NCBI GenBank assembly: GCA_035048815.1
Contig: JAUCBN010000005.1
Location: 14,906,517-14,970,516, forward strand
Direction of reading: 5' to 3'
From: Abelmoschus esculentus
Lineage: Eukaryota; Streptophyta; Magnoliopsida; Malvales; Malvaceae
DNA length: 64,000 nt
The notes beneath the pieces were generated by a model. That model did not search any database, was not told the DNA's origin, and saw only the letters and a list, made by a program, of their open reading frames with translations. Made by a program: the position numbers and the translations under genes. Of this stretch, positions 38,189 through 49,687 are shown piece after piece (the stretch's first letter is position 1; each line of letters opens with the position of its first letter).

Positions 38189-38865
38189 CTCTCTTTGAGC
38201 GTATATCGCGATGAAAGACCCCTCTCTTTGAGTGTATATCGCGATGAAAGATCCTTATCTTCGAGTGCGTGTCATAATGAATGGTCCCTTTCTTAGAGCG
38301 TATACCGTTATGGACGACCCCTCTCTTTGAGCGTATGACACGAAGAATGACCCCTCTCTTTGAGCATATGTCATAATGAACGGTCCCTCTCTTTGAGCGT
38401 ATACCGTGATGGATGATCCCTCTCTCCAAGGATATGTCATAATAAGGATCCCTCTCTGTGACCGAGTGTCGTGATAGATGACCCCTCTCTTTGAGCATAT
38501 GTCGCGATGAGTGAACCTTATCTTCGAGTGCATGTAATAATGAACGATCCTTCTCTTTGAGCGTATACTATGATGGACGACCCCTATGTTTGAGCGTATG
38601 GCTGGATGAATGATACCTCTCTTCGAGTGCATGTCATAATGAACGGTCCCTTTCTTAGAGCGTATACCGTGATGAATGACCCCTCCCTTTGAACATAAGT
38701 CGCAGTGAATGACCCCTCACTTCGAGCGCTTGTCATAATGAACGATCATTCTCTTTGAGAGTATACCGTGATTGACGACCCCTCTCTTTAAGCGTATGTC
38801 GCGATAAATAATCCCTCTCTTCGAGTGAATGTCATAATGTACGGTCCCTTTCTAAGAGCGTATGA
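38189..38865. repeat. Satellite block 11 (33/99-bp repeat)
   Basis: This array lies between a truncated family B LTR and LINE copy 3. It matches 27032-27530 and 12400-12886 subunit by subunit, and is the best template for the duplicated module. Confidence 0.93.
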
Positions 38866-41800
38866 GAGAATCCATTCGAATTTTTTTTGAAAGAAAGGGC
38901 CTCATTAAAAAAACCCTATAGCCAGTCACCTCAGTAGGTGAGTAGGCCCCTATGGGGAAAAGACTACCCAAGTTTTTATGAGAAGAAGAGGGGAACCTCT
39001 CTGAGTTTAAAGAAGCCCGAATAAAATCGGGAAAGTTACATCCAAAAGAGAAAGAAAGAAAATAACGCAAAGCTCTAGAAGCAAGGAAATGAGCTACACC
39101 ATTTGCTTCTCTAGGTACATAACAAATCTTACAATCAGGCAAAGCACCAAGAGTACAATGAATGAGAGACACTAAAGGTTGCACCGTGGAGAGATCATGA
39201 TGATGGGTGTTAACTTTGTTGGCAATGGAAGCAGAATCGGTCTCAAGGATGGCGTTAGACCTGCCATTATCAACAACAAGATTAAGTCCCTCCCAAATGA
39301 CAAGAGCTTCGAATGAAGCTAGATCTAGATAGAAGGCGAGGGGAATAGAGCGTCCACCAAGGACGAAGCTTGAAGAATCCCGAGCGAAGACACCTGCAGC
39401 AGCTCCCTTTGAAATTGGGTAAAAGGCGCCATCCGTATTAACCTTAACAAAACCGTGGTCCGATTTTGTCCATCTAGCTTGAGCAAAGGTGGGCTCAGCT
39501 AATCAGGATCTTAGATGGAGAGCATCTTTGGTTGATGTATAATCGTCGAAGAGTTTTCGTGCGTTAGATACAGTTAACGATGGTAGTTATGGACAAAGTC
39601 ATTACGACGATTCCATAAGTTCCATAGACTTGTTATCATGAAGGAGAATTGGTGCAATGAGAGAAAACCAGTTAATTTAGAAAGCCACTGTTGGGGGAAG
39701 ATTGAAGTATTAGAAAAATACGGCATAGAAACCCTGCCAAACGGAGAGCTTCCATGACACTAGGACAATCCCTTAAAGCATAAAGGGTAGTTTCAATATT
39801 CGTATTACAAATTGGGCAAAACCCAGTACCGAGATTTGCTTGGAGGATTTTGTGTCCAGACGGTAGGGCATCATGGCTTAATCGCCATCCAAAGGAACCT
39901 TAGGCAAGGTAGGCAACTTAGAAAGAATTTTCCATAGCCTAAAGGATCTATTAACTGGCCCTAGTTGTAGTTGGAGAAATTGATAACCAGAACGCACAAT
40001 ATAGGTGCCAGAGTCATGATGACCCCAAAGGGTAGTATCTTTCGTATCATTAATGATTGGTACATCAAGGATTATGTTAGCATCTTCGTGAGAGAAATAA
40101 TCTCTCACCTTGGATATATCTCATCGGGGTAGATTAGACAGCATAAAAAATCCCACTCGAGGAGGGACTTTATCATTCACTTCATAATCGCCATAAAGGT
40201 GTAAAGGCTTAGATCTTCCCCAATTGTCGAAGTGTATCTGTATCTGACTTGACATACCTGGTCGTTTAAAGAAGCCATTTCCAAGTTTAGAGATAGCTAT
40301 ACTAAGACCTTTCCAAGCAAAGGAAGATCTTTGAGTGGAATCGGGTTTGAGCTCAGAATCCGATGGATAATATTTGCACTTGTAGACCTGACTAAGAAGA
40401 ATATCAGGCTCAAAAATTAGTCTCCAAATTTGTTTAACAAGTAACACAATGTTGAAATGGTGAAGATCGTGAAATCCTATACCTCTGGCTGCTTTCGGTA
40501 GACAGATAGTGTCTCACTGAAGCATATGTCATCCATGTTTATCGGCTTTACCCGACGACCAGTAACGGCATATCGAAGTAGTCATATCATCGATAATGTT
40601 TTGAGGTAGAAGATAACAAGACATAACATTTTGTGGCATTGATTGTACGACAAATTTGATTAAAATTTTTCTACCGCTAAAGGAGAGCAAGTGCTTATCC
40701 CATTTGCTAAGACGAGCATTCATTTTGTCTCTAGAAAACCCTAAGTTGTCTTATTCTTCCCATTGAGGAGTGGAACCCCCAAATAAATATCAGGGTCATC
40801 GACCTCTCTTACATTAAGGATGCTATTGATTTCTTATTGAAGGGATGTAGTTGTTTTGCATGAGAAATATATAGTTGATTTTTTAAAATTCACCACCTGA
40901 CCAGACGAAATGGCATAAGTATGCAAAGCGTCTTTGAGGTGTTGAGCTTCTATAGCTGTATTCTTAATGAACACCACACAATCATCAACAAAGAGGAGGT
41001 TATTTATACGGGGGTCGTTCCTGCTAGCACAAATGCCAGGGAGATTGCCAATAACTTTCTCAGCATTGAGCAATGCTGAAATACCTTGAGTATAGAAAAT
41101 AAACAAGAAAGGTGAAAGGGGATCTCTTTGTCGAAGCCCTCTTTGAGGTTTAAAAGGTCATGAAAGAGAATCATAGACATGTACTTAGAAAGACACAGAA
41201 GAGACACAATTCATAATAAGGGAAACCCATTTGTAATTAAAACCTACATAGAGCATAATTTGTTGTAGAAAAGACCATTCGACACGGTCGAAAGCTTTCT
41301 CCATGTCCAATTTTAAACTAGCACCTTTGGCAAGAGAGGTCTCGTCAGTATTTAAAGTGTGGATAAGCTCATGGGCAATGGGAATATTGTCGGTAATGTT
41401 CCTACCTTGAACAAAGGCAGCTTGATTACCGCCTATACATAAAACGATGATAGATTTCAAACGATTAACAAGCACTTTGGCAACAGTCTTATAGATAACT
41501 ATGCATAGGCTAATAGGTCTGAGATGTCACATAGTTGTAGGATCATTAATTTTGGGTATAAGAACAATGATAGTACGATTGACCTCTTCCATGCGAACAG
41601 ACCCACTCTGGAGTCTGAGGTAGAGGTTTATAGAGTCTTGGCCAAGGATATCCCAATGTTTCTTAAAGAAACCACTTGGAAATCCGTAAACTCTTGGGGC
41701 TTTCCTCGGATCAATATCGCGAAAAGCAGTGGTAATTTTTTCTGCTGTGAATTCCTTATTAAAGGTCATTGTTCATGGTCTCAATAACAATATTTGAAAT

Positions 41801-42809
41801 GTTGTCCAAAATGGAAGATGCAATAGTAGGAGAAGAGGATGAGAAGATAGTCTGGAAGTAATCAATGGCAGTAGCCATGATGTCTTTCGTGTGCGTTTTC
41901 CAAATGTTCTCATTGTTGAAAAGCCCAAAAATATGGCATTTTCGTCGATGATTGTTTGCTCTTGTATGGAAAAATGAAGTATTTTTGTCACCATGTTCTA
42001 GCCAGGTGGTGTGGGCGCGTTGTGCCCAATAGATTTTCTTCGCATTAAGTAGTCTATCAAGCTCGTTTTTGGCGGAAGAGGTTCCTAGAAGCTTTCGTTC
42101 CAATTGCATGGGAGGGCCTAGTTTCCATTAAGATGGGGTAGTGATCAGATCGGGCATGAAAGAATGGCGTAGCCTAGAAAGTAGGAAAGACATTAAACCA
42201 AGAGGAGCTAATAAGGAATCTATCGATTCTTTCTATAATGGTTTCGGTATTAGGTTCAGACTTGGTCCAAGTGAACCATCCAGATTTTGGTTTACAATCG
42301 AAGAGATTATTTCTCATAAGACAATCTCTGAAATTATTAATTTGTGATCATGCCCGACGGATACCGACTTGCTTTTCATTATCGTGTAGGATTTCATTAA
42401 AGTCTCCCCCTAAGAGCAATGAAAGAGAAGAAACCGATTGTAATGTGTCCACTAGTTGTCAAGTTTTATATTTGTTTGTCGTTTCAGGAAAACCATGTAC
42501 ACCAGAAAAATGGAATTGCAATTGGCAAAAATGTATAATAACATCAATATGACGCTCCGAGTAAGAAAGCAAATCAATAGTAGTCTTATTATTCTAAATA
42601 ATAGCAAGCCCTGTACAAGTGGGGCTGGATTCAACTGGTATACAACCTTGCATTCCTAGCTTAATCTTAATGTGATCAAGATTGTGTCTATTTAATCTAG
42701 TTTCGTAAAGAAATAAAAGATCGGCATCATGCTTGTGGACAACATATTGTAATGCATGAACTACCTAGGCATTGTCGAGACCCTGACAGTTCCAGCATAA
42801 TATTTTCAT
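38866..42809 (-). mobile_element. LINE copy 3 (L1-like), ORF2-to-3'-end part
   Basis: This is the most complete copy. The 3' end lies at 38866, with an eight-T tract next to satellite, and ORF2 begins at an ATG at 42809. All ORF2 regions are present, except for a deletion of about 220 bp near 42074 relative to copy 4 (48755-48983) in the linker between endonuclease and RT. The upstream 4.1 kb (42810-46916) is shared with copy 4 and is probably part of the same transposed or duplicated unit. Confidence 0.9.
38970..42809 (-). pseudogene. LINE copy 3 ORF2: endonuclease, RT, zf-RVT, RNase H (broken)
   Basis: ORF2 starts MKILCWNCQGL at 42809, the classical start of a plant L1 endonuclease. Downstream a GGDFNEIL motif is seen near 42400. 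RT motifs are DPRKAP (41700), NQAAFVQGRNITDN (41430), KLDMEKAFDRVEWSFL (41300) and motif C NNLLFVDDCVVF (41000; Ala replaced by Val, both Asp kept). The zf-RVT part (39740-40110) and RNase H (38990-39490) follow. A stop codon follows the first 14 codons (QGLDNA then TAG). The linker deletion and several frameshifts break the frame, so it cannot encode an active protein. The start ATG overlaps the stop of the upstream frame as ATGA. Confidence 0.9.
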
Positions 42810-43573
42810 TTCCCTCGGCGGGGTTGATCATCGTCAACCTCCGCCGGAGAGTTTTTTCCGCCCCTCATCCCAGCTTTCTTAAATGAAGATTTTGATGGAG
42901 GTCGGGGACATTTAGAACTATATCCCTCATCATATGGTGGAGTCTTTGTATAAAATTGAGTTAAAGTAGGAAAATCAAAATTATGCATACTTTGTTCTGA
43001 TGGATTAGGTTCAAGAAAGTAGCATAACACCATATCATCTAGACTTCTCATGAAGAGCAAAAATTTAAAATAACATGTAGACTTGTTTAGTAAGAATACA
43101 CCATAAAAGGGGTTGGACAGACCCCTACCCAAGGGTTGAAAATATATATACCAATTTTCGATTTGGTAGAGTTCAAGGGATTGAGAAGATACACAATGAG
43201 CTGTGTTTAATAGGATACCTAGCACGTGTAGTATAATAAAAGGATTAAATTGAGAGTAAATAGGAGTCCTAGTTGTAAATAGAATAGAAGACTTATTGTG
43301 GTGAACAAGATAATAGCTAGTTATAGAATAAAAAGCTTGATGTTCAATTGATATGAAATACAAAATATTGATAAAGGTTTTAGATCTAAAGATCCCCGAC
43401 GACAAGGCCAAAACTAGAACCCAATTAGTCGACAATGGTGGTGATATACAAATAGAGGTGGTGGTACCAAGTAGAAATACGGGTCTTGGAAGCAACCCTC
43501 GATCCTTAATGTCAAAAGCTTGAAGAAAAGAGTAAAAGAGAGCAAGTAATAACATTTCGAGATATGAAATCAT
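42806..43573 (-). pseudogene. Open frame directly upstream of LINE ORF2 (possible ORF1 tail)
   Basis: A 255-codon frame ends in DDDQPRRGK, and its TGA overlaps the ORF2 ATG. Only the last 70 residues or so look protein-like: polar and basic, with KCPRPPSKSSFKKAG. This part is conserved in copy 4 (57970-58296, ending DDDQQRRGK). The rest is hydrophobic and may simply be T-rich DNA. I see no CCHC zinc knuckle or other ORF1 domain. The ATGA overlap in both copies suggests this is the end of ORF1 with ORF2 translated by reinitiation. That is an inference from position. Confidence 0.45.
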
Positions 43574-44874
43574 CCAAGCAAACGTAAGAAAAAGAGTTGT
43601 TACTTTAAAAATTTGTTTGGTTGATGATAATACACCAGAGATGGTGTTAGAAAATTCCCACTGAAAGGGTGGTATATTTATGAATTTAAAAAATTATACA
43701 CCATGAAAGGTGTTGGAAAGAACCCGTGGAAGGGTTGGTAGACACATAACGAAAACAATCATAATGGGAATAATATGATAATACCATTCTAGAGAATATA
43801 CAAATTTTGAGGAAACAAACATCAATAATAAAGATAGAAAAACTTTTGGAAGTAGAGGTCTTACCGAGTAAGAGAGATTACCGGAGACCAAATGAGAGGC
43901 AAGGAACCAATCTTGAAGAAAGATTAGAGGAAAAAGCCATGGAAAAAATAGAATCAAAATTAGTAAAACGAGAATAAAAGGGAGGAACATGACATAAAGA
44001 ATAGGGTAAAAGGCGTACATAGCATTTAAGAAACCATGGAACAAGAGAAGACTCAATGAAAAAGAGCCAAACGAAACCTTTGGTGCAAACGTGGAGCAAA
44101 ACGAAACCTTGTGGAGGTAGTAAGCTTATCAAGGAAGCCAAATCAGATCCTTGTTCACGCCTTATACACTCTAACTGGAGTGTTGAGCCATACTGCCAAA
44201 ACGTCATGGCATTAGGGAAAGAAACAACAGGTCCTGTAGTATCAACATGTTTGTTACTTTTTGTCACACAAGGCAAATAAACAAATTAGAAGGTAAATAA
44301 ACATAGCAAGCAACAATGTCAGACGCCGAAAGAATAGAGGAAGATAGAAAAAGTACTAACAAACCTTGATTGGAATACATCCAAGGAATCGTGAACAGAA
44401 GGGTAACAATTAAACAAGAATGTTTGGTTGATGATAATACACCACAGATTGTGTTGGATAAATCTCTTATAAAGATGTTATAAACATGAAGTTAACAGGA
44501 AAAATAAGATAAGCATGATACAAAACAAGAGAGAGAACCCAATAAGTGATTGTTACCAACCTAGTTGGATTGGCAGTATAGAGTCACAAGAGATTTAGAC
44601 AGTGCAACCTATTTGAGAATATTACACCATGAAAGGTGTTGGATGGATCCCTAGTTAAGGGTGGTATATTCAAAAAATTAAACAAGGTGTTAAAAACAGA
44701 TAATAGTCCAAAATGTACAGAAAGGAGAAACATGATTTAAAAAGAATTAAGCTAAACTGAGGTATATAAATAAAAAATAAATACATATAGTAGTAAAAAC
44801 TTATGATCAAACCGAAATAATTTACCTGTCGATGGAGACAGAGCCAGCAAAACAACGTCAAGTTTCAGTCATCG

Positions 44875-45144
44875 CTAGAGAAAAAAGACACGAATTGGAA
44901 GTACGCATTCTTGGAGTAGGTTTGAGTAGGTTTTGATTGCTTGAATCTGCCAAAATCGAACCAATTCGGCCAGAGATGGGATTGGATCGAAAAAGATCCA
45001 ATCAGGACTTGTGAATGTGATTGAGTCCTTTATCTCATTTCTTCTAAAACGGAACAAACCAAAAAATTTGTCGAGATTATAGAGACATGGACGTACACGC
45101 CAATGCACTGTGCGATCAACCTGGAGGCGGCTGTTGTGTAACAA
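44875..45144 (-). pseudogene. Unrecognised open frame in the LINE upstream segment (copy A)
   Basis: An 89-codon frame contains RLQVDRTVHWRVRPCLYN and SITFTSPDWIFFDPIPSL. It parallels a 140-codon frame at 60005-60427 in copy 4. Its balanced amino-acid composition is unlike the hydrophobic neighbouring frames. I do not recognise it. Confidence 0.3.
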
Positions 45145-45409
45145 AACGTAAACCTATTGAGAAATACATGCCAAAACAACATGCTGAAGACAAGGTTCAA
45201 CGTCGGTAAATTGTTCATGGTTAAGTGTAGAGGAATGTATCGCCCAAACAAAAAACCAAACTCATAGGTGTGATGGAGAGAGATCCATAACAAACGTACG
45301 AACATGGATCATTGATAAAGAAACCAGCAAAACCACTGGTAAAGAAAAACCAAAAGCCATAAAATCTAACACGCAAAAACCTGAAACATTTGTTTAAAAA
45401 GAAGCTAAC

Positions 45410-45690
45410 CTGGAGACATAGATATGTTGGACCGATAGCCATTCCATAACCTTGTTTGTAACCATGTCGTAGGAGAATCGATGAGATCGACAAAAGTGAT
45501 ATCTTGGAGATGTAGATATGTAGGACCGATAGACAATCCATAATCTTGTTTAGTATCGATGAAAACGATCTCCTGGAGATGTAGATATGTTGGACAGATA
45601 ACCAATCCAAAATCCTGTGCATAACCATATCGTGTGATCGGAGTATCGATGAGATCGGCAGAGGCGATCTCCTGTAGACTAAAAAATCAA
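45410..45690 (-). repeat. Three-unit tandem repeat, about 80-120 bp per unit (copy A)
   Basis: Blocks starting GGAGACATAGATATG or GGAGATGTAGATATG recur at about 45412, 45504 and 45575 (plus strand), separated by variable spacers with GAATCGATGAGATCG motifs. On the minus strand each encodes a peptide of the type VLHIYISRRSFSSIL. The counterpart in copy 4 is at 60530-60800. The units are diverged, so the repeat is older than the duplication of the segment. Confidence 0.8.
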
Positions 45691-46596
45691 TAAAGTCATT
45701 TCAGAACCCAAATATGAATTTCCTATCCAAGGGCCACATAAAATAGCGAATCAAAGTTGTGGTTCCATGTGGAAAATAATGGATGGAGTTCATGGGAATT
45801 AAGGAATAATAATAATAAAAAGATTAAGGGGAACAACAAGGTTCTGTTCATGCCGAAGTAAAATTCTATCCAAGAATGCTTACTAAAATAAATAACAAAT
45901 ACTTGTAGGATGTAAGAAGTCTGGTTAGGTTGAGACAGTACTGAGACATACATCATCAGATTGTAACTTGCTTGATTCATCTCTGCAACTAAGATCTCTA
46001 AGAAAGGAAGCAGACAATAAAGGAGATGGAATTGGAGAATACTCAAGGAATCTCCAGATCTCTTACCTGAGAGGTAGCCGAATGTTATATTGATGAAGAT
46101 TATTACATCATCTATGATGTTATATTGATCCCTTCTCAAAGGTAGTAATTGTGTAGCAATGATCTGGTCTAAAGACCAAGTAAAACTTTCATGAAATATA
46201 ATTAATAAAACCCAACATATTTCACTGGTTGTATCTTTTGAGTCTGCTATGGTGATTGGAGAACACGAGCGTCATTGTTGGCGGAGGCATGACAAAGATC
46301 CATACCAACAGTGATGTTGATGACCACCAGAAAACATAGCATTCCAAAGGCAGGATTCACAATGAAACAGTAAAGCGAAAGAATGAGAAAAATCACAAGA
46401 AAATACCTTGTAGAGTTTGAGACAAGTTTTGTTTCTTCCTCTCTCAGCAGCGAAAATGGTAAAAAATGGCCAATCAAGGGAGGGGAGGATCGGTGGAGAG
46501 GGACGATGGAGGCGGCAGAAGACATTTAAGGGAAAAGAGGGAAGAGAGGGTGAGAGAGGGAGGGGAGAGGAGAGAAAAAATAATATCCCGTTCAAT

Positions 46597-46916
46597 CCGT
46601 TTGAATTTTAACCGAGTAAAAAGCTGAAAGTTTTAGATTAATCTGTATAATTTTGTTCAAAAGCCATAATTAACTATTTGAGCTCATAAAATTTTATTTA
46701 ATAACATTTGGTTGTCGTTTTGTTGGGATTAAGAAGTGTTTGTCTAAATGAGATTTATGGAGAATCTGTTCAAATTTTAACAGAGTAAAAAGCTGAAAAT
46801 TTTAGTTTAATCTGTATATTTTTGTCCAAAAGTCCTTGATTAACTATTTGAACTCATGAAATTTAATTAAGTAACATTTGGTTGTCGTTTTGTTGGGGTT
46901 AAAACGTGCTTGCCTA
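46597..46916 (-). repeat. About 170-bp tandem monomers at the 5' edge of the LINE segment (copy A)
   Basis: Monomers start at 46597 and 46766 (CCGTTTGAATTTTAACCG and CTGTTCAAATTTTAACAG), a spacing of 169 bp. The second is cut by satellite at 46917. Copy 4 has starts at 61709, 61878 and 62054. They lie upstream of the CT-rich presumed start region. Their layout resembles promoter monomers at the 5' end of some mammalian L1 elements; the functional parallel is an inference. Confidence 0.75.
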
Positions 46917-47420
46917 AATGGGCGTATACCGTGATGGACGACCCCTCTCTTTGAGCATATTTTGTGGTGAATGGCCCTTTTCTTCTAGTGCATGGCATAA
47001 TGAATGGTCTCTCTTTTTGAGCGCATGTCGTGATGGACGCCCCCTTTCTTCTCGTGCATGGCATAATGAATGGTCCCTCTTTTTGAGCACATGTCGTGAT
47101 GGATGACCCCTCTTTAAGCATATGTTGCGATGAATAACCCCTCTTTTCGAGTGCATGTCATAATGAACGGGTCTCTCTCTTTGAGCGTATGGCGCGATGA
47201 ATGACCCCTCTCTTCGATTGCATCTCATGGTGAATGGTTCCTCTCCTTGAGCGTATACCGTGACGGATGACCCCTATCTTTGAGTGTATATCGCGATAAA
47301 TGACCCCTTTCTTCGTGTGCAAGTCATAATGAACTGTCTCTCCCTTTGAGCATATATCGTGATGGACGACCCCTCTTTGAGAATTTGTCGCGGTGAAAGA
47401 CCCCTTTCTTCGAGTGCATG
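46917..47420. repeat. Satellite block 12 (33/99-bp repeat)
   Basis: This is a short, rather deviant array between the LINE 5' edge and an LTR fragment. It includes unusual subunits with GCATGGCATAATGAATGG and GCCCCCTTTCTTCTCG. Confidence 0.9.
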
Positions 47421-48325
47421 TTTCCCTCCATGAAGACACCAAAGTCCAATTCTACTCGTATCCTTCTCGAAATCGGCACACAAGTGGACCATCATGAATC
47501 TGTCCAATGAAGAGTGTCATCTCTTTGTTTTGGTGCCCCAAACATGTTTCCCTCCATGTTGGTCGATTGTGTCTCTTGGAGAGGGAACATGTCCTTCCAT
47601 TATTGAGTTGTAGGTTGTAGGGTGAGCTAAGATGAGCTGGATGAACTAAGGTTGAGTTGGTTTGAGCTGAGCTAGCCAGCTGATTTAGCTAGCAGAAAGT
47701 TCATCATCTTTGAGTGATGATTTGAGCTTACCGTCTAACCCCCTAACTGAGTGAACTTATCCTTAGGGCCGTAATACTCTCCTCAATCCATAAGAGTGGG
47801 TAGGAGCTGATCCGAATTCCATATGGATGGAAATTCACCATTTGTCGTTTTGAGCTCATTCTGGATTCGTGAACTGGAATGAAGCTAACATCCACTTCAT
47901 TGCGCTGCCTAGGAGTGTTTGGTACATTTTAGTGCTGATCGGAAGCTGGTAAGTGCCTCAAACAACGATTCTCTTTTTGAGCTCAAATGGTGCATTCGAG
48001 CTAAAACGGAGCTGGCCAATAGTCCCTTAAGCTGTGTTTAATATAACCTGCAAAGAAACAACTTAAACTAATAAGTATGATGTTACTAAACATGTGTTGA
48101 ATATTAATAATGCATAATATAAGCTAGATAAAGCTGTGGTTCAATACCAATTACTAAGTTATCAATAGTAATATAAGAAAATAAACATTATAGGTATATA
48201 ATATGAGATAGCAAGCGAATGTAGCACATGAATTGAATAAATAAAGAGGATTAAGTAGAACACCCTGATTGCACTTGTCTGACATAGGGTATGGGTAGAA
48301 TTTAAGTTTGGGCGTGCACATATCA
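47421..48325 (-). mobile_element. LTR fragment (family C) with intact right edge
   Basis: It starts mid-LTR at a CATG microhomology with the satellite and ends GTGCACATATCA at 48325. It matches 35065-35893 and supplies the end that copy lacks. It contains GAGCTG-type motifs at 47620-47710. LINE copy 4 begins directly at 48326. Confidence 0.8.
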
Positions 48326-49259
48326 ATATCCCAATGTTTCCTAAAGAAACCACTTGGAAATATGTAATAAACTTCGGGGCTTTCCTCGGATCAATATCGC
48401 GAAAAGCAGTGGTAATTTCTTCTACTGTGAATTCCTTATTAAGGTCATTGTTCATGGTCTCAATAATAATATTTGGAATGTTGTCCAAAATGGAAGATGC
48501 AATAGTAGGAGAGGAGGATGAGAAGAGAGTCTAGAAGTAATCAATGGCAGTAGCCATGATATCTTTCGTGTGCGTTTGCCAAATGTTGTCATTGTTGAAA
48601 AGCCCAGTAATATGGTTTTTTCGTCGACGATTGTTTTCTCTTGCATGGAAAAAGGAAGTATTTTTGTCACCATGTTCTAGCCAGGTGGTGTGGGTGCGTT
48701 GTGCCCAATAGATTTCTTTCGCATTAAACAGGCTATCAAGATCACTTTTGGCAGATATAAAATTATTGGTATTAGCATCTGAAAGTGGTCGCTTGAGGCA
48801 CATATTTATAAAGTCAGTTAACTGGTTAATACGTTCATATGACTTGATACGTTTGTTTGTTTGCCAAGATTCTAGAAAATGCCCAATTTTATGAAGTTTA
48901 ATAATGGTCGTGCTGGATGGGTTAGACCAAATCTCTTTAGTCTGAAAAGAGACTTCCAGGTTATCAGCCCAACAATTCTCATAGCAGAGGACGTTCCTAG
49001 AAGCTTTCATTCTGATTGCATGAGAGGGCCTAGTGTCCATTAAGATGGGGCAGTGATCAGATCGGGCTTGAAAGAATGACGTAGCTTAGAAGCTAGGAAA
49101 GACATTAAACCAAGAGGATTTAACAAGGAACCTATCGATTCTTTCCATAATGGTTTCGGTATTAGGTCCAGATCTAGTCCAAGTGAACCATCCACATTTT
49201 GGTTTACAATAGAAGAGATTATGTCTCATAAGACAATCTCTAAAATTATTAATTTGTGA

Positions 49260-49680
49260 TCATGCCCGACGGATACCACCTTGGTTTTCACTATCATTTA
49301 GGATTTCATTAAAGTCTCCCCCTAAGAGCCATGGAAGAGAAGAAGTTGATTGTAATGTGTCCACTAGTTGCCATGTTTTATGTTTGTTTGCCGTTTCAGG
49401 AAAACCATGTACACCAGAAAAATGGAATTGCAATTGGCCAAAATATATAATAACATCAATATGACGATCCGAGTAAGAAAGCAAATCAATAGTAGTCTTA
49501 TTGTTCCAAATATAACAAGCCCCGTACAAGTGGGGCTGGATTCAACTGATGTACAACCTTGCATTCCTAGCTTAATCTTAATGCGATCAAGATTGTGTCT
49601 ATTTAATTTAGTTTCACAAAGAAATAAAAGATCGGCATCATGCTTGTGGACAACACGTTGTAATGCATGAATTGCCTGGA
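49260..49680 (-). pseudogene. LINE copy 4 endonuclease domain (interrupted)
   Basis: The open part 49260-49529 contains FSGVHGFPE and LPWLLGGDFNEILNDSEN, typical of the exonuclease-endonuclease-phosphatase fold of L1 endonucleases. The first residues of the domain lie beyond the gypsy element at 57941-57973 and read MKILCRNYQGLG, with Trp-to-Arg and Cys-to-Tyr changes relative to copy 3. The domain is disrupted by the insertion and by frameshifts upstream of 49529. Confidence 0.88.
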
Positions 49681-49682
49681 CA

Positions 49683-49687
49683 TTACC
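49683..49687. other. Target-site duplication TTACC, left copy
   Basis: TTACC immediately precedes the left LTR and is repeated at 57936-57940 after the right LTR. Five bases is the normal duplication length for Ty3/gypsy integrases. Removing the element and one TTACC restores a continuous LINE endonuclease start. Confidence 0.96.

Larger units (their letters stand above)
42810..46916 (-). other. 4.1-kb segment upstream of LINE ORF2, repeat-rich, function unknown (copy A)
   Basis: This segment recurs upstream of ORF2 in copy 4 (57974-62128) at roughly 93-95% identity by eye. Read on the minus strand it begins with monomers of about 170 bp (46597-46916) and a CT-rich stretch (46470-46580). An ATG frame MSSAASIVPLHRSS (46525) runs into a donor-like AAG/GTATTT. 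Other donor-like sites include CAG/GTAAGA (46070) and CAG/GTAAAT (44825). A three-unit tandem repeat lies at 45410-45690 and a palindromic 50-bp motif occurs five times between 43097 and 44670. The sense strand is T-rich, unlike ORF2. The segment could be an unusual LINE 5' region, a captured host fragment with introns, or both. No known domain is recognised. Confidence 0.6.
48326..49687 (-). mobile_element. LINE copy 4 (L1-like): endonuclease and start of RT, left of the gypsy insertion
   Basis: It comprises the N-terminal RT block (DPRKAP near 48390), the linker and most of the endonuclease. RT core, zf-RVT, RNase H and the 3' end are missing: the left edge abuts an LTR fragment, so a 3' part was deleted. 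The copy continues at 57941 after the retroelement. The linker is complete here and shows what copy 3 has lost. Confidence 0.9.

Noticed and set aside
42810..46916. A host gene with introns
   Set aside because: Donor-like sites are present, but I could not chain exons into a recognisable protein, and the block is always next to LINE ORF2. Kept as an unexplained segment.
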